This document shows, piece by piece, positions 35,711-46,397 of a DNA stretch of 64,000 nt. The stretch's first letter is position 1, and every line of letters begins with the position of its first letter. Where the stretch lies: the NCBI RefSeq assembly GCF_008806595.1, contig NZ_VZRB01000024.1, positions 62,001-126,000 of the forward strand, written 5' to 3'. A program made the position numbers and the translations under genes. A model generated the notes under the pieces. The model was not told the origin of the DNA. It searched no databases and worked only from the letters and a program-made list of their open reading frames with translations. Source of the stretch: Streptomyces luteolifulvus. GTDB lineage: Bacteria; Actinomycetota; Actinomycetes; Streptomycetales; Streptomycetaceae.

Positions 35711-35964
35711 AGCCTGCCCGCTGGCGGACGATGCTCACCGTCAGGCGCCCTGAACTACGTGTTCGATTGCGTGATTTCCCTGATGGCAACGGGAAATATT
35801 TCGGGGGAGAATCCTCCGAAACACTCCTCGAAGAGTGCGCCCCTTGCATCGAGCTTGCGTTCCGAACAGCATCACCCGTGTGACGTGCGATCTGCGCGCC
35901 CGCCGGAGCCGGGTGTGATGGCAGCCGTTACAACATAAGCCGACGCAGTGAAAGAGAAACAGCA

Positions 35965-36266
35965 ATGGCCGAGACCCCCCTGAGCGCAACGCCCCGTGCT
36001 GCGGCGACTGTGCCACGCAACGCATGTGGCACAGTCGCGGTAACCCTCGGGAGTGTGAGCCTGCTCCTTGCGACAGTGCGTTCGGGGCCATTTTTGGCGC
36101 CTCTGTCGGCCTCGCCGCCATCGTTTTCGGCGCTATCGGTCTGCGGGTCGCCTATCGGCGTGAGGCGACCAATCGTGGGCAGGCCACGGCCGGCCTGGTC
36201 CTCGGCATCATCTCACTGGCCTTGGCCATCGTGATCATCATCGGGATCATTCAAGACAGCTGTTGA
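35965..36266 (+). pseudogene. DUF4190-like small membrane protein with apparent frameshift
   Basis: The start frame (ATG 35965) gives MAETPLSATPRAAATVPRN and the first hydrophobic stretch. The second frame continues as FGAIFGASVGLAAIVFGAIG, the RREATNRGQATAGLVLGIIS motif typical of DUF4190, and a final membrane helix to the stop at 36264. The switch lies at about 36070-36090 and needs a one-base change. It could be a real lesion or a sequencing error. Confidence 0.6.
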
Positions 36267-36434
36267 CGCTGGAAACGGCGAGAAGCGGCTACTGACAAGT
36301 CGCCCGGGGAGGCGAGGGCATCGTCGAGCCCGACGCCCTCCCGCCGGCCCGTCCCAGACCACAGGCCGGCGCAGCAACCGCGGAGGCGGGCGGATGTGTC
36401 AGGGACTGTGAGACCCAATGTGAAGGAGTGAATT

Positions 36435-36986
36435 GTGCCTGGCAATCCCCCTACGAATCCACACGTCACCGCTGGCTTCGACAACCCCGCACCTGTCTAC
36501 AATCCTGATTCTCGAGGGTGGGCGATCCTTCGGCACTCACTGTCCATCGCCATTACGGCAGCAGTCATCGTAATGGCCTTCATGGTCGTCACCCTTCCGA
36601 TTGCGGCAGTCTTCTTCATTGACGAAGACTTGATCGCCAGCGATTACGCCAAGGCCGTTCTGGTTGCCGCTGGCGTGGGGGTTACCGCAAGTCTTCTCAT
36701 TTTTCCTGTTGCCTTTGGATTTGAGCGGTTGGTCCTGCGCGGCGGCCCTGTATGGAAGGCGTTGGCGGCGTGTGCACCTGTAGCTTCTCCGGTCGTGGCT
36801 GCGCTGATTTTTGTCTCACTGTTCAAAATTCAGCCATCGGCCGCCGTTGGTGATGCTTTCGGTGTTGCGATCCTGTTCTTCATGAGCTTCTCCGTCTATT
36901 GGTTGTCGCTGTGGTCATTGAGTGCTGTTCGCTACGGCGCTTGGCGCCTTACCCAACGCATGAGCCGAGGTCGGCGGTTCGGCTGA
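36435..36986 (+). CDS. Hypothetical four-helix membrane protein
   Basis: This 183-aa protein starts with a GTG behind AAGGAGTG. Residues 1-30 are polar and Pro/Asn-rich, followed by about four membrane segments (near 33-60, 72-97, 108-128 and 138-160) and a basic Arg-rich end, so the tail probably faces the cytoplasm. I do not recognise the family. Codon use is less GC-biased than in neighbouring genes, which suggests recent acquisition; the surroundings are mobile-element debris. Confidence 0.7.
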   Translation: MPGNPPTNPHVTAGFDNPAPVYNPDSRGWAILRHSLSIAITAAVIVMAFMVVTLPIAAVFFIDEDLIASDYAKAVLVAAGVGVTASLLIFPVAFGFERLVLRGGPVWKALAACAPVASPVVAALIFVSLFKIQPSAAVGDAFGVAILFFMSFSVYWLSLWSLSAVRYGAWRLTQRMSRGRRFG

Positions 36987-37038
36987 GCTTTCTGCACGCA
37001 CCCCCGCGGGGCTGATTTCGCGAGGTGCCGGAAAGGCC

Positions 37039-37788
37039 GTGACCTGGACCGTGCGCGGCTCCCGTACCGGCGGCACCGGCGCCCACCTGCTCGCCGCCCG
37101 CCCTCCACGGCTGCCAAGCCGTTATCGCTTAGCGCCAGGTCGCCGGGAAAAAGCGACGAGATTCCGGCGTTCATCCCCGGTACTGGCCCGCCTCGACCTG
37201 CGCAACACCGTGGTCACCGCCGACGCGATGCACACCCAGCACGGCCACGCGACGAAAATCGTCGCCGCAGGCGGACACCACATCCTGGTCGTGAAGGGCA
37301 ATCAAAATAAGCTTCGCAGGCAACTGAGGGGCCTGCCGTGGCGGGAGATTCCGCTGCGGGATCGCACCCACCGCCGCGGCCACGGCCGCGTCGAGGTCCG
37401 CCGGCTGAAGGTGTGCACCGTCCGCCCCGGCATGCTGTTCCCGCACGCCGTGCAGGCGATGGAGATCAAGCGCCGGCGCACCAACGGGAAGACCGGCAAG
37501 GTCGAGATGAAGACCGTCACCAGCCTCACGCCCGAACAGGCCACTCCCGCCCGACTGGCCCAACTCGTACAGGAGCACTGGTCAGTGGAAGCCCTGCACC
37601 ACGTCCGAGACGTGACTTTTCAGAGGACGCCTCACGCGTGCGCACCGGCGCCGCGGAGCATGGCCACCCTGGGCAACACCGCCATCGGACTGAAGCGCCA
37701 GGCAGGCTGGACGAACATCGCTGCCGCCGCCGACCACTACCGGTCACGCCCCGACCACGCGGCTGCACTACTCGATCTCGCAGCCTGA
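37039..37788 (+). pseudogene. Second ISAs1 transposase remnant (C-terminal two thirds)
   Basis: The frame contains TVRGSRTGGTGAHLLAA, LDLRNTVVTADAMHTQHGHA with the catalytic Asp, HHILVVKGNQNKLRRQLRGLPW and the end RQAGWTNIAAAADHYRSRPDHAA. Frameshifts are evident near 37110-37150 and 37620, where VRDVTF should continue as GEDASRVRTG. It is a separate copy from the remnant at 35.1 kb because the LPWREIP region is present in both. Confidence 0.78.
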
Positions 37789-37849
37789 GAACGCGTCAGT
37801 CCTGCGTACCGAGGCGAGAACGCAGGCGAGGGCTCGGCCCGCTGCTCGG

Positions 37850-38165
37850 CGCGAATCATGGGCGTCTCCCGGTAGACACCTCCGCACATGCCGGTGATGT
37901 CGCAACTGGTGTGCCCGTCGATCTCGATCCTGTTGGCGGGTTTACCGGCGGTGAAGACGTACCGGTTACCGGTGAACGGGTCGACGCCGGGGCCCATGTC
38001 CGCGAGGGCGCGGTTGTACATGTCCCGGGTGGTGTTGCGGTTCAGGCCCGGGTTGTAGTCGCGGAAGCCCATGTCGTACGTGCCGGACTGAGCGTCCCAG
38101 CGCTTGGCGTTGTAACGGTAGGGGTTGTATGCCTCCTTGGTGGGGTCGGCGGCGTCGGGCTTGGG
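37850..38165 (-). pseudogene. Rhs-repeat core fragment
   Basis: About 105 residues match the conserved core end of Rhs/WapA toxins: NPYRYNAKRWDAQSGTYDMGFRDYNPGLNR broken here after 20 residues in text, then RNTTRDMYNRALADMG and DPFTGNRYVFTAGKPANRIE. Both the long shell and the toxin tip are missing, cut on one side by the ISAs1 remnant. Confidence 0.7.
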
Positions 38166-38393
38166 TATCTGTCTGCTCGGCAATTAGAGGACGGCGGCAC
38201 CCCGACACGGCAGCGCTCTCGGCCATCGCGGACATCGCCGCGTGGACTCACCGCGACGGCTACGCCCGCGCTGTGCCCGGGCCAGACCCTCTACGACCGT
38301 CTGCCCGAGATGGGGATCGTCCGCGGACGATCCCCAGTGATCACGCTGGAATACGGAACGACCTTCGCCACCTCGGCATCGGCGCCGTGCGGG

Positions 38394-38672
38394 TCAGGTG
38401 GCGGGGTTCTGCGCACCGAAGTGCTGAGCGCGGAGGACCAGGACGACGTCGTCGCGGTAGTCCTCCTGGTACCAAACCATCACGGTGCCCTCGGCGAACG
38501 TCCTGACGCCGGACGCCGACTCGGTGATGTCGAAGGACTTGCCGATGCGGCGGACTCCCACGGCGTCAGCGATCCGCTGCGCGATTGCCTCGACCTCCAG
38601 CCGCTGGGCTGCTTCCAGGCCGCCGACGACGTTCTCGGCGTCCGGTTCGTACTCCCAGGTCCAGTCGCTCAC
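38394..38672 (-). CDS. Small protein partner of DUF6247, possible RelE/ParE-like toxin
   Basis: This 92-aa protein starts at GTG 38672, overlapping the DUF6247 stop by 4 nt. It begins SDWTWEYEPDAENVVGGLEA and ends with a beta-rich half (TVMVWYQEDYRDDVVLVLRA), an arrangement seen in small RelE/ParE-like proteins coupled to DUF6247 genes. No catalytic set can be assigned, so the toxin call is tentative. Confidence 0.6.
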   Translation of the reverse strand: MSDWTWEYEPDAENVVGGLEAAQRLEVEAIAQRIADAVGVRRIGKSFDITESASGVRTFAEGTVMVWYQEDYRDDVVLVLRAQHFGAQNPAT

Positions 38673-39013
38673 GCTGCGACGGCCTCCGCGAGGATCGAAG
38701 CCAGCTCGGTCGCGGCGGCGCGACGCTCGGCGCGGTCGTCGGACTCGCTGACGATGCGTTCGCACTCGCGGAAGCGGGCCAGGCGCTGCGGGTAGCGGGC
38801 GACCCCGACCCATGACCACCAGTGCTCGACGAAAGCGCGGGGCGGCGTGAGCGTGTACTCGTCGCGGGCCTGGCGCATCGCCTCGTCCCACTGATGGTCG
38901 AACTGGGCGAGGGCGCCTGGGTCGAGGCGGCCGACGGCGACGCGCAGCGCGGCCGGATTCTTCTCGGGCATGGGGATGCGGGGGCCGGTGGGCTCGGCGG
39001 CCTGCTCGGTCAT
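38669..39013 (-). CDS. DUF6247 family protein, antitoxin-like
   Basis: This 114-aa helical protein has the DUF6247 pattern: PEKNPAALRVAVGRLDPGAL, then FDHQWDEAMRQARDEYTLTP, a Trp-rich FVEHWWSWVGVARYPQRL and a final Ala/Glu helix. Its function is not established; the family commonly pairs with a small downstream gene, as here (GTGA overlap). CAGGAG precedes the ATG. Confidence 0.72.
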   Translation of the reverse strand: MTEQAAEPTGPRIPMPEKNPAALRVAVGRLDPGALAQFDHQWDEAMRQARDEYTLTPPRAFVEHWWSWVGVARYPQRLARFRECERIVSESDDRAERRAAATELASILAEAVAA

Positions 39014-39037
39014 TACGGACTCCTGGGAGGCAGAGGG

Positions 39038-39472
39038 TCAGGCGGCGGAGTGGAGCACGGATGGCGTGACGGCGCCTGCGGCCTCCTCGGGAGGCTCGTT
39101 CCGCCGCGGCTCGCGTGGCGCGGCGTGAAGCCCGGCCGAGACGCGTTCGGCGACGGTCTCGCGCAGCAGCAGCTCGCACAGCACGCTCATGGACTGGATG
39201 CCCTCCCGCTCGCGGCGCTCGTCGGCACGGGCCCAGGCGGCGTCGCCGATGGCGGCGAGGTGACCGCTCCGTCCACCGGCACGGACGTCCGCCTCGGGGA
39301 CGGGGACGTCGACGACGCCGGAGGCATACCGGTCCAGGAGGACCGTGAGCAGGTGGCCCACGGTCAGGGCTTCGCCAGCTGCGATGTCGTCGGCGCGGTC
39401 CCAGGTGGCGTCGTCCACGTGGGGGCGGCGGGTTGTGCGGGCGAGGGTGGCCCGCTTCTTGCGGGGCGGCAT
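39038..39472 (-). CDS. Hypothetical protein with two ribbon-helix-helix-like repeats
   Basis: This 144-aa protein has a basic start (PPRKKRATLARTTRRPHV) and two similar units: VDDATWDRADDIAAGEALTV with a following VGHLLTVLLDRYA, and IGDAAWARADERREREGIQS with a following SVLCELLLRETVAE. Each looks like an RHH or antitoxin DNA-binding unit, so it is probably an internally duplicated regulator of the three-gene operon. GGAGG lies 6 nt upstream of the ATG. Confidence 0.65.
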   Translation of the reverse strand: MPPRKKRATLARTTRRPHVDDATWDRADDIAAGEALTVGHLLTVLLDRYASGVVDVPVPEADVRAGGRSGHLAAIGDAAWARADERREREGIQSMSVLCELLLRETVAERVSAGLHAAPREPRRNEPPEEAAGAVTPSVLHSAA

Positions 39473-39640
39473 GGCCGGCCTCCGTGGTGTGTCATGCGGC
39501 GGTCGTGGGCCACTCTAGCCTGACCAGGGCTGCTTTTCCGACTCGGTCTGAATTATCGATCTAGTGCTTGATTCCGCTTTCGGTGGTATAGCTGCTGGTA
39601 GCGGGGTGGTTGTGGGTGCTCGGGGGCGGGTGCTGGGTCA

Positions 39641-40755
39641 TGATGCTGAGGGCACGGGCGGGCCGTGACGAGGGCGAGGAAACGGTGATCCACCGCCTGG
39701 CGGCTGCCAGGAAGGCGCCGAAGGTTCTGGTGGAGCGGCGCCGGATGGTGGAGCTGAGCTGGGACGGCTGGCTGGGCAGATCGCCGACGAGCTGAGGTGC
39801 AGTCAGAAGACGGTGCGCCGCTGGTTGCACCGCTTCAACCGCTCGGGGATGGAGGGCCTGGAGGGTCTGGGCGGGCAGGGCCGCAAGCGAAGGATCACCG
39901 AGGCAGAACGCTCCCGGATCATCGCGATGGTCAAACTGACGCCGCCCGGCCGACTCGAGGTGCAGCCGTCGAACGAGATGTGGGCCGCGGACGAGTCGGG
40001 GCCCTCGGAGTGGACCTTGGACACACTGGCCGCCGCGGCCCGGGGCCTGGGCATCGAGGTCAGCCGTTCCCAGGTGCGCCGGATCCTGCTGGCCGAGGGG
40101 GTGCGCTGGCGGCGCACGCGCTCGTGGACCCGCTCGAGAGATGCGGACTTCGAGGGAAAAGGACGCGGATCGTCGAGCTCTACACCAGCCCGTCCGACGG
40201 CGCGACGGTCGTCTGCGCCGACGAGCTCGGCCCGGTGATCCCCCGCACCTTCCCGCCGGCACCGGGCTGGTCACCGGACGGACACCGCATCAAGAACGAG
40301 ATCGACTACTCCCGCGGACCGGAGAAAACCTGGGTCTACGGCGCCTTGCGCATCCGCGACGGCCAGGAGCTCACGATGACCGCCACTTCCCGCAACAGCG
40401 CCTTCTACCAGCAGTTCCTTCAACTGGTCGAGGACGCCAACCCCGTCGGGGACATCTATGTGATCACCGACAATCTGTCCTCGCACAACAGCGTGTCCAC
40501 CCGGACCTGGCTCGAGGACCATCCCCGCATCAGGCACGTGTTCATCCCGGTCGGCGCCTGCTGGCTCAACCTCCAAGAGGGCTGGTGGCGCACCTTCCGC
40601 AAGACCGCCCTGGCCGGACGCTCCTTCGGCGACCCCGACCACATCACCCACGCCACCGAAGTGGCCACAGCACAGCTCAACTCCCGTGCGCGACCGTGGA
40701 TCTGGGGCAGACCCGCACCACCCACCAGGCGCTTACGCCGCCGATATGTGTACAT
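39641..40755 (+). pseudogene. IS630 family transposase broken by two frameshifts
   Basis: All transposase parts are present in order but in three frames: RAGRDEGEETVIHRLAA to LSWDGW, then GQIADELRCSQKTVRRWLH to SRSQVRRILLAEGVRWRR, then TRIVELYTSPSDGATVVCADE with the first catalytic Asp through ITDNLSSHNS and the end WIWGRPAPPTRRL. Breaks are near 39775 and 40155. Insertion truncated the NTF2-like gene at about 40757. Confidence 0.8.
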
Positions 40756-40758
40756 CCT

Positions 40759-40940
40759 TTCCCGTCACGGATGAAGTCGAGTACCGCCGCGCGTCCGGCG
40801 ACCGGGCCGAGCACTCCCTGTCCGGGCATCGTGAAGGTCCAGGTGGTGTCTTCGGTCAGGATCGCTTCCAGCTCGGGCACATTCAGCTCGTCCAGGGCGT
40901 GGGCGTAGTTCGCCACCGCCTGCTGGAGTTCGGCGATCAC
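40759..40940 (-). pseudogene. NTF2/SnoaL-like gene truncated by IS630
   Basis: The first 60 codons (GTG start at 40940) encode AELQQAVANYAHALDELNVP, a WTFTMPGQGVLGP strand pair and GRAAVLDFIRDG, a SnoaL-like N-terminus. The frame then enters the IS630 3-prime end and stops at 40677. The start overlaps the stop of the upstream oxidoreductase gene by 4 nt, so it was the second gene of that operon. Confidence 0.7.
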
Positions 40941-41935
40941 GAGGCCACCGTCAGCACGATCTTGCCTTGGATGTGGCCCTGCGCGGCTCGCGTGTGTGCG
41001 CTGACAGCCTCGGGCAGCGGGTAGGTGCTGTCCACCCCGACCTGGAGCTTGCCCTCGTCGAACAGGCGCCCGATCTCGGCGAGCTGGGGGCCGTTGGAAC
41101 GCACCTGAATGTTCGAGACTGTGATGCCCAGACGCGCCGTCTCTTCCGGGTCGTACTGGGCGAAGAACACCGGAAGCATGGTGCCGCCGCGCTTGAGCAC
41201 GGTCAGGAAGCGTGAGCTGTCCGGGCCGCCGACGGTGTCGATCACCAGGTCGACGCCGCTGACCACGTCCGCGGCCTGCGTCGTGGTGTAGTCGATGAAC
41301 TCATCGGCGCCGAGCTTGCGCAGGAACTGCTCGTGCCGGCTTGAGGCCACCGCGATGACGTGTGCCCCCTTCCATTTCGCCAGCTGCACCGCGAAGTGGC
41401 CCACTCCACCGGCGGCCCCGTTGACCAGCACGGTCATCCCTGGCGTGATCGGCACCGGCTGGTGCACCAGGCCGGTGAAAGGAGACGGCACGTTGTGGCC
41501 GAGATCAACCAGGTACTGCCAGGCCGTCAGCACGGCCATCGGCGCCCCAGCCGCCTGCACGTGGTCGGTACCGGCTGGCTTGTGAGCCAGGTCCGAAGCC
41601 GGCGCGGCCACGTACTCGGCGTACGTCCGGCCGTCGAATCCGGGGAACCGCAGCATGCCGAAGACCTCGTCACCGACGGCGAACCCCAGCACGTCCGGAG
41701 CGACCGCCTGGACCACGCCCGACATGTCCGTTCCTGGGATCAGGGGGAACTTCAGCGCAGGCCTCATCTCGGCCGGCATGACCTTCATCCCCTCACGCAG
41801 GTACCAGTCCGGCGGGTTGATGCCCGCCGCGTGCACCCGGACGAGCACCTCGCCCGGGCCGATCTCGGGAACCGGCACCTCGTCGTACTGCAGAACTTCC
41901 GGCCCGCCCGCTTCGTGGAACTGGATCGCCTTCAT
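40937..41935 (-). CDS. NADP-dependent MDR oxidoreductase (quinone reductase type)
   Basis: This 332-aa protein has MKAIQFHEAGGPEVLQYDEV at the start, the INPPDWYLR segment and the nucleotide-binding NGAAGGVGHFAVQLAKWKG. It lacks the zinc pattern, as in zeta-crystallin-like quinone or enal reductases. It is divergent from a LysR gene, which is its likely activator, and was cotranscribed with the truncated SnoaL-like gene. Confidence 0.85.
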   Translation of the reverse strand: MKAIQFHEAGGPEVLQYDEVPVPEIGPGEVLVRVHAAGINPPDWYLREGMKVMPAEMRPALKFPLIPGTDMSGVVQAVAPDVLGFAVGDEVFGMLRFPGFDGRTYAEYVAAPASDLAHKPAGTDHVQAAGAPMAVLTAWQYLVDLGHNVPSPFTGLVHQPVPITPGMTVLVNGAAGGVGHFAVQLAKWKGAHVIAVASSRHEQFLRKLGADEFIDYTTTQAADVVSGVDLVIDTVGGPDSSRFLTVLKRGGTMLPVFFAQYDPEETARLGITVSNIQVRSNGPQLAEIGRLFDEGKLQVGVDSTYPLPEAVSAHTRAAQGHIQGKIVLTVAS

Positions 41936-42057
41936 CGCGCCTGTCGCTTTCTCGGGGAAACGTTGCTCCTTCAGTCAAGGCCCGGGACGGCATGGCCGTC
42001 CAAGACCGGTTCGTCAACCTGATCATTCCGAAACAGCATGACGCGTACCCTGCAGGG

Positions 42058-42933
42058 GTGAACGATCTCGGACAGGACCTGGACCTGCGGCTGGTGCGCT
42101 ACTTCACCGTGGTGGCGGCGCACCTGCACTTCGGCCGGGCCGCCGCCGACTTGCACGTGGCCCAGCCGGCGCTGAGCCGCCAGATCCAACGGCTCGAGAA
42201 ATATCTCGGCACACGACTGCTGGACCGCACGCCCCAGGGCACGCGGCTCACTCCGGCCGGCCAGAGGTTCCTCCCCCAGGCCCAAGCGCTGCTGCAGGCC
42301 GCCCGCCAAGCCGAGCAGGCCGTGCGTGAACAAGCCCAGACCGAACGAATCGCCATCGGTTACGTCGAAGACCTGGTGATCACTGCCGCCGTGCGGGAAC
42401 TGCGCCGCCGTTACCCCAACGCCGAGATCGCCACCCGGCATCTGAACTGCCGCGACGTCGGGGCACTGTCCGACAAGCACGTCGACGCCCTGATCGCGCG
42501 GGCCCCGTTGCCACTCGTTGCCGACGACGTGTTCACCACCCCGCTGTACGAGGAGCCCCGGATGCTCGTGGTCCCGCGTGGCCATCCCTTGTCCGACCGC
42601 GCGTCGGTGACCGCGGAAGAACTGGCCGGCGAAGAGGCGGCGCCGTGCGCGTTCGAGACCGCAGACTGGCCTTCCTACCGAATCCTCGGGGCCGGCGTGC
42701 CGCCGATCGAGAGCTACGAGGACAAGCTCGAACTCGTCGCGAGCGGCAGGGCGATCGCCGTGCTACCGGTCGGCGATCGGCGCAGCTCACTGCGTCCCAA
42801 CCTCGTCACCGTGCCGATCGAGGGCGCTCCCCCCAGCCAGGTCGTCCTGGTCAGCCGCAAGGGCGACCCGAATCCGATGATCAGGAATCTCGGGCTGGCG
42901 GCCAAGGCCGTCCTGACCGCCGCGGCAGCCTGA
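42058..42933 (+). CDS. LysR family transcriptional regulator
   Basis: This 291-aa protein has the LysR helix-turn-helix LVRYFTVVAAHLHFGRAAAD, AQPALSRQIQRLEKYLGTRL and DRTPQGTRLTPAGQRFL, then an effector domain with MLVVPRGHPL. GTG at 42058 places the helix at the usual distance; the ATG at 41992 gives 22 extra residues without homology. It is divergent from the oxidoreductase gene, 122 nt apart. Confidence 0.87.
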   Translation: MNDLGQDLDLRLVRYFTVVAAHLHFGRAAADLHVAQPALSRQIQRLEKYLGTRLLDRTPQGTRLTPAGQRFLPQAQALLQAARQAEQAVREQAQTERIAIGYVEDLVITAAVRELRRRYPNAEIATRHLNCRDVGALSDKHVDALIARAPLPLVADDVFTTPLYEEPRMLVVPRGHPLSDRASVTAEELAGEEAAPCAFETADWPSYRILGAGVPPIESYEDKLELVASGRAIAVLPVGDRRSSLRPNLVTVPIEGAPPSQVVLVSRKGDPNPMIRNLGLAAKAVLTAAAA

Positions 42934-43494
42934 CCGGAACCAGCCGACCCGCTTGGCGCTGAACTGCACCAAGCGGTGCTCACGCGCACCGTGTTCGTCG
43001 CGTATCTGCCGGTATCGCTCGGGGTTGGGCACCGTCGATGACCGGTTCGCTGCCCAGGGCGCGGGCCCACGCGATCGGTGTCGTGTTCGCCGACGCGCAG
43101 GATCAGGCTGTGCGGGGGCGGCCCGGCTCGGGGCAGATGCTGCTGGAGATCGCGAAGCCAGTCAGCGGCAGGTCCGGGTGCTGTTGCAGGAGACCGCCAC
43201 CGGCGTGGCGGGGTTCGACGCGGACGGTGATGCGCATGAGGTGCTGCTCCTTGTCGTGGACGAGAGAGAGCCGCGCCCGTCGGGGAGGCGGGGTGCGCGC
43301 TCGGGGTTGGGGGGGAGGGTTAGAGGGTTTCGGTGACCACGAGGAACTCATCGCTTTTGAGGTCCATCACGACGTGGGCGTTGATGCCCTGGTCACGCTG
43401 GCCGGCGGCGTACTCTTCCGCCGGCCAGGAGCCGCGAGGAGCTCCGGCGGGGAACCGCTCCTGGACGGTGCGGGACTCGCGGTGGTCGTGTCCA
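42934..43494. other. Gap without a recognised gene
   Basis: A minus-strand open frame (43103-43351) contains a possible start at 43238 (MRITVRVEPRH) with AGGAGC upstream, but I see no family. The rest shows no coding pattern. Confidence 0.3.
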
Positions 43495-43985
43495 TCATCC
43501 GTCGTCGCCGTTCACGCGCTCGTGAATCTCGATCAGCGTGCCGACGGCGTCGGGGTTTTCGGCTGTGCCGACCCACTGTCCGCGTGTAGTGCAGACTGGG
43601 ACGGCGTCGTTGTCTGCGTCGAACACCACGACGTAGTCGCCGTACCTGTCGAGGACCATCTCCTGCAGGGCCCGCGCCGGTGCGACGGCCAGGACTTTCA
43701 GGTCGTCGACGGTGAGCCGGGCGGGCTCCGCGGGGTTGTCGGGCTGGGTTGGGAACCCCGAGACGTGCAGCAGGTCGCCGGGCTGGATCTCGGTGAGCAG
43801 CGTGGCCGGGATCCGGGGATTGCCGGTGGTGCAGGACCAGACCACGTCGTCGACGGCGTCGTCGGTGGGGGGAGACGACCAGCTGGAACCGGGCGGTCCC
43901 CGGGGCGTCGCCGGGTTGGGGGACGGCGTAGAGGTAGCCGTCGACGGTGAGCGGCTTGGTGTCCTTGACTTCCTCCCCTGGTTCC
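43495..43985 (-). pseudogene. Hypothetical OB-like protein, frameshifted
   Basis: The C-terminal 120 residues read cleanly from the DDAVDDVVWSCTTGNPRIPA region through GDLLHVSGFPTQP, LTVDDLKVLAVAP and YGDYVVVFDADNDAVPVC. Upstream, TKPLTVDGYLYAVPNP and TARFQLVVSPP lie in shifted frames near 43860-43920. The pattern suggests a beta-barrel protein; I do not recognise the family. Confidence 0.5.
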
Positions 43986-44101
43986 GGCGCGTCAGCGCCG
44001 CAAGAGTCTTCGCCGGACGAAGAGGGTGGAACTGACCTGTCCGACGGTGGGAGGCGCGACCTCGCCGCGGTCGGGGAGATCGGCAGCGCCGCGGCGTGCG
44101 C

Positions 44102-45190
<1,089 letters not shown>

Positions 45191-45389
45191 CATTTTCCTT
45201 GTCGGGTGGATGGTGGGTGGCCGACCGTCTGGGGCGCGGTCGCGGTTGGGGGCCCGCGCCGGAATCGCTACTGCGGTCCCGTCACAGGGCTCGCCTTGCA
45301 CGCGCGCCCAGTCCAGTCGCTGCGAAGGGGCTAGGAAGGCCGAGAGAAGTCCCACGAGCGGCCTGTCTCTTCGGACTCGGGATCCGCTG

Positions 45390-46346
45390 TCACAGTGAGG
45401 AGAGGACCCGGATCCGGTCGGCCATGACGCGCTGGGCGACGTCGGTGGTGAAGGCGATGCCGTCGAACTCGTGCGGCACGCCTGGGTGGAGATGGAACTC
45501 CACCGGGACGCCGGCCTGGCTCAGCCGCAGCGCATAGGTGAGGTCCTCGTCCCGGAAGATGTCCAGCTGGCCGACCTCGATGTATGCCGGCGGCAACCCT
45601 GCCGGATCGGCCACCCGCGCGGGTGCCGCGTGTGCCGGCACGTCCGGGCCGGCGATGGCGTCGCCGAGCAGCGCGCCCCATCCGGTGCGGTTGTCGTCCC
45701 ACGACCAGGCCACGAACGGTGCCAGATGCGGGTCGGCGGTGAGGTTGCGGTCGTCGAGCATCGGCATGACCAGGACCTGCAGGGCGATTGCGGGGCCCAG
45801 CCGGTCCCGCGCCAGGATGGACACCGCTGCGGCGATCCCGCCGCCGGCGCTGTCGCCGAACACCGCGATGCGGGCCGGGTCGACGCCGAGTTCGACCGCG
45901 TGCTCGTGCAGCCAGACGAGGGCGGCGTAGGCGTCTTCGACCGGTGTGGGGTGCGGGTGTTCGGGGGCGAGCCGGTAGTCGACCGAGAGGATCGGGGTGC
46001 CGCTGGCGGAGACGTAGCGGGCGATCGAGCCGTCGAACAGGCCGACGTGGCCGAGGATCATGCCGCCGCCGTGGAAGTAGACGGCCGCCGGCCCGGGTTC
46101 GCTCGGCGTGCCCTGCTTGGTGTACCAGCGCAGCAGTATCTGCTCGCCGTCGGCGGTCAGCAGGTGGTGGTCGGTGATCGTGACGTCGGCCGGCGCCGGC
46201 TGGGCGGTGTCGCTGTGGGCGATGAGCCCTTCCAGCGCGGCGCGGCGGCCGGCGACGTCCCCGACCTGCGGGGGCGTCATGTCGGCCATCGCCGCTGCCA
46301 TCGGAGCGAAAATCTCGGCGACCTGGGGGTCGAGAGCGAATGCCAT
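45390..46346 (-). CDS. Alpha/beta hydrolase, hormone-sensitive lipase family
   Basis: This 318-aa esterase has the HSL oxyanion motif HGGGM in YFHGGGMILGH, the nucleophile elbow GDSAGGG, an acid in the DEDLTYALRL region and the terminal catalytic His in PHEFDG. It hydrolyses short-chain esters in the cytoplasm. GAAGGAG precedes the ATG. It lies 51 nt downstream of the oxidoreductase gene on the same strand and is probably in the same MarR-controlled operon. Confidence 0.9.
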   Translation of the reverse strand: MAFALDPQVAEIFAPMAAAMADMTPPQVGDVAGRRAALEGLIAHSDTAQPAPADVTITDHHLLTADGEQILLRWYTKQGTPSEPGPAAVYFHGGGMILGHVGLFDGSIARYVSASGTPILSVDYRLAPEHPHPTPVEDAYAALVWLHEHAVELGVDPARIAVFGDSAGGGIAAAVSILARDRLGPAIALQVLVMPMLDDRNLTADPHLAPFVAWSWDDNRTGWGALLGDAIAGPDVPAHAAPARVADPAGLPPAYIEVGQLDIFRDEDLTYALRLSQAGVPVEFHLHPGVPHEFDGIAFTTDVAQRVMADRIRVLSSL

Positions 46347-46397
46347 GACGGTACTCCTTCGTAAATGCGGTGGGCTGATACCGGGGGAGGGGAAGGG

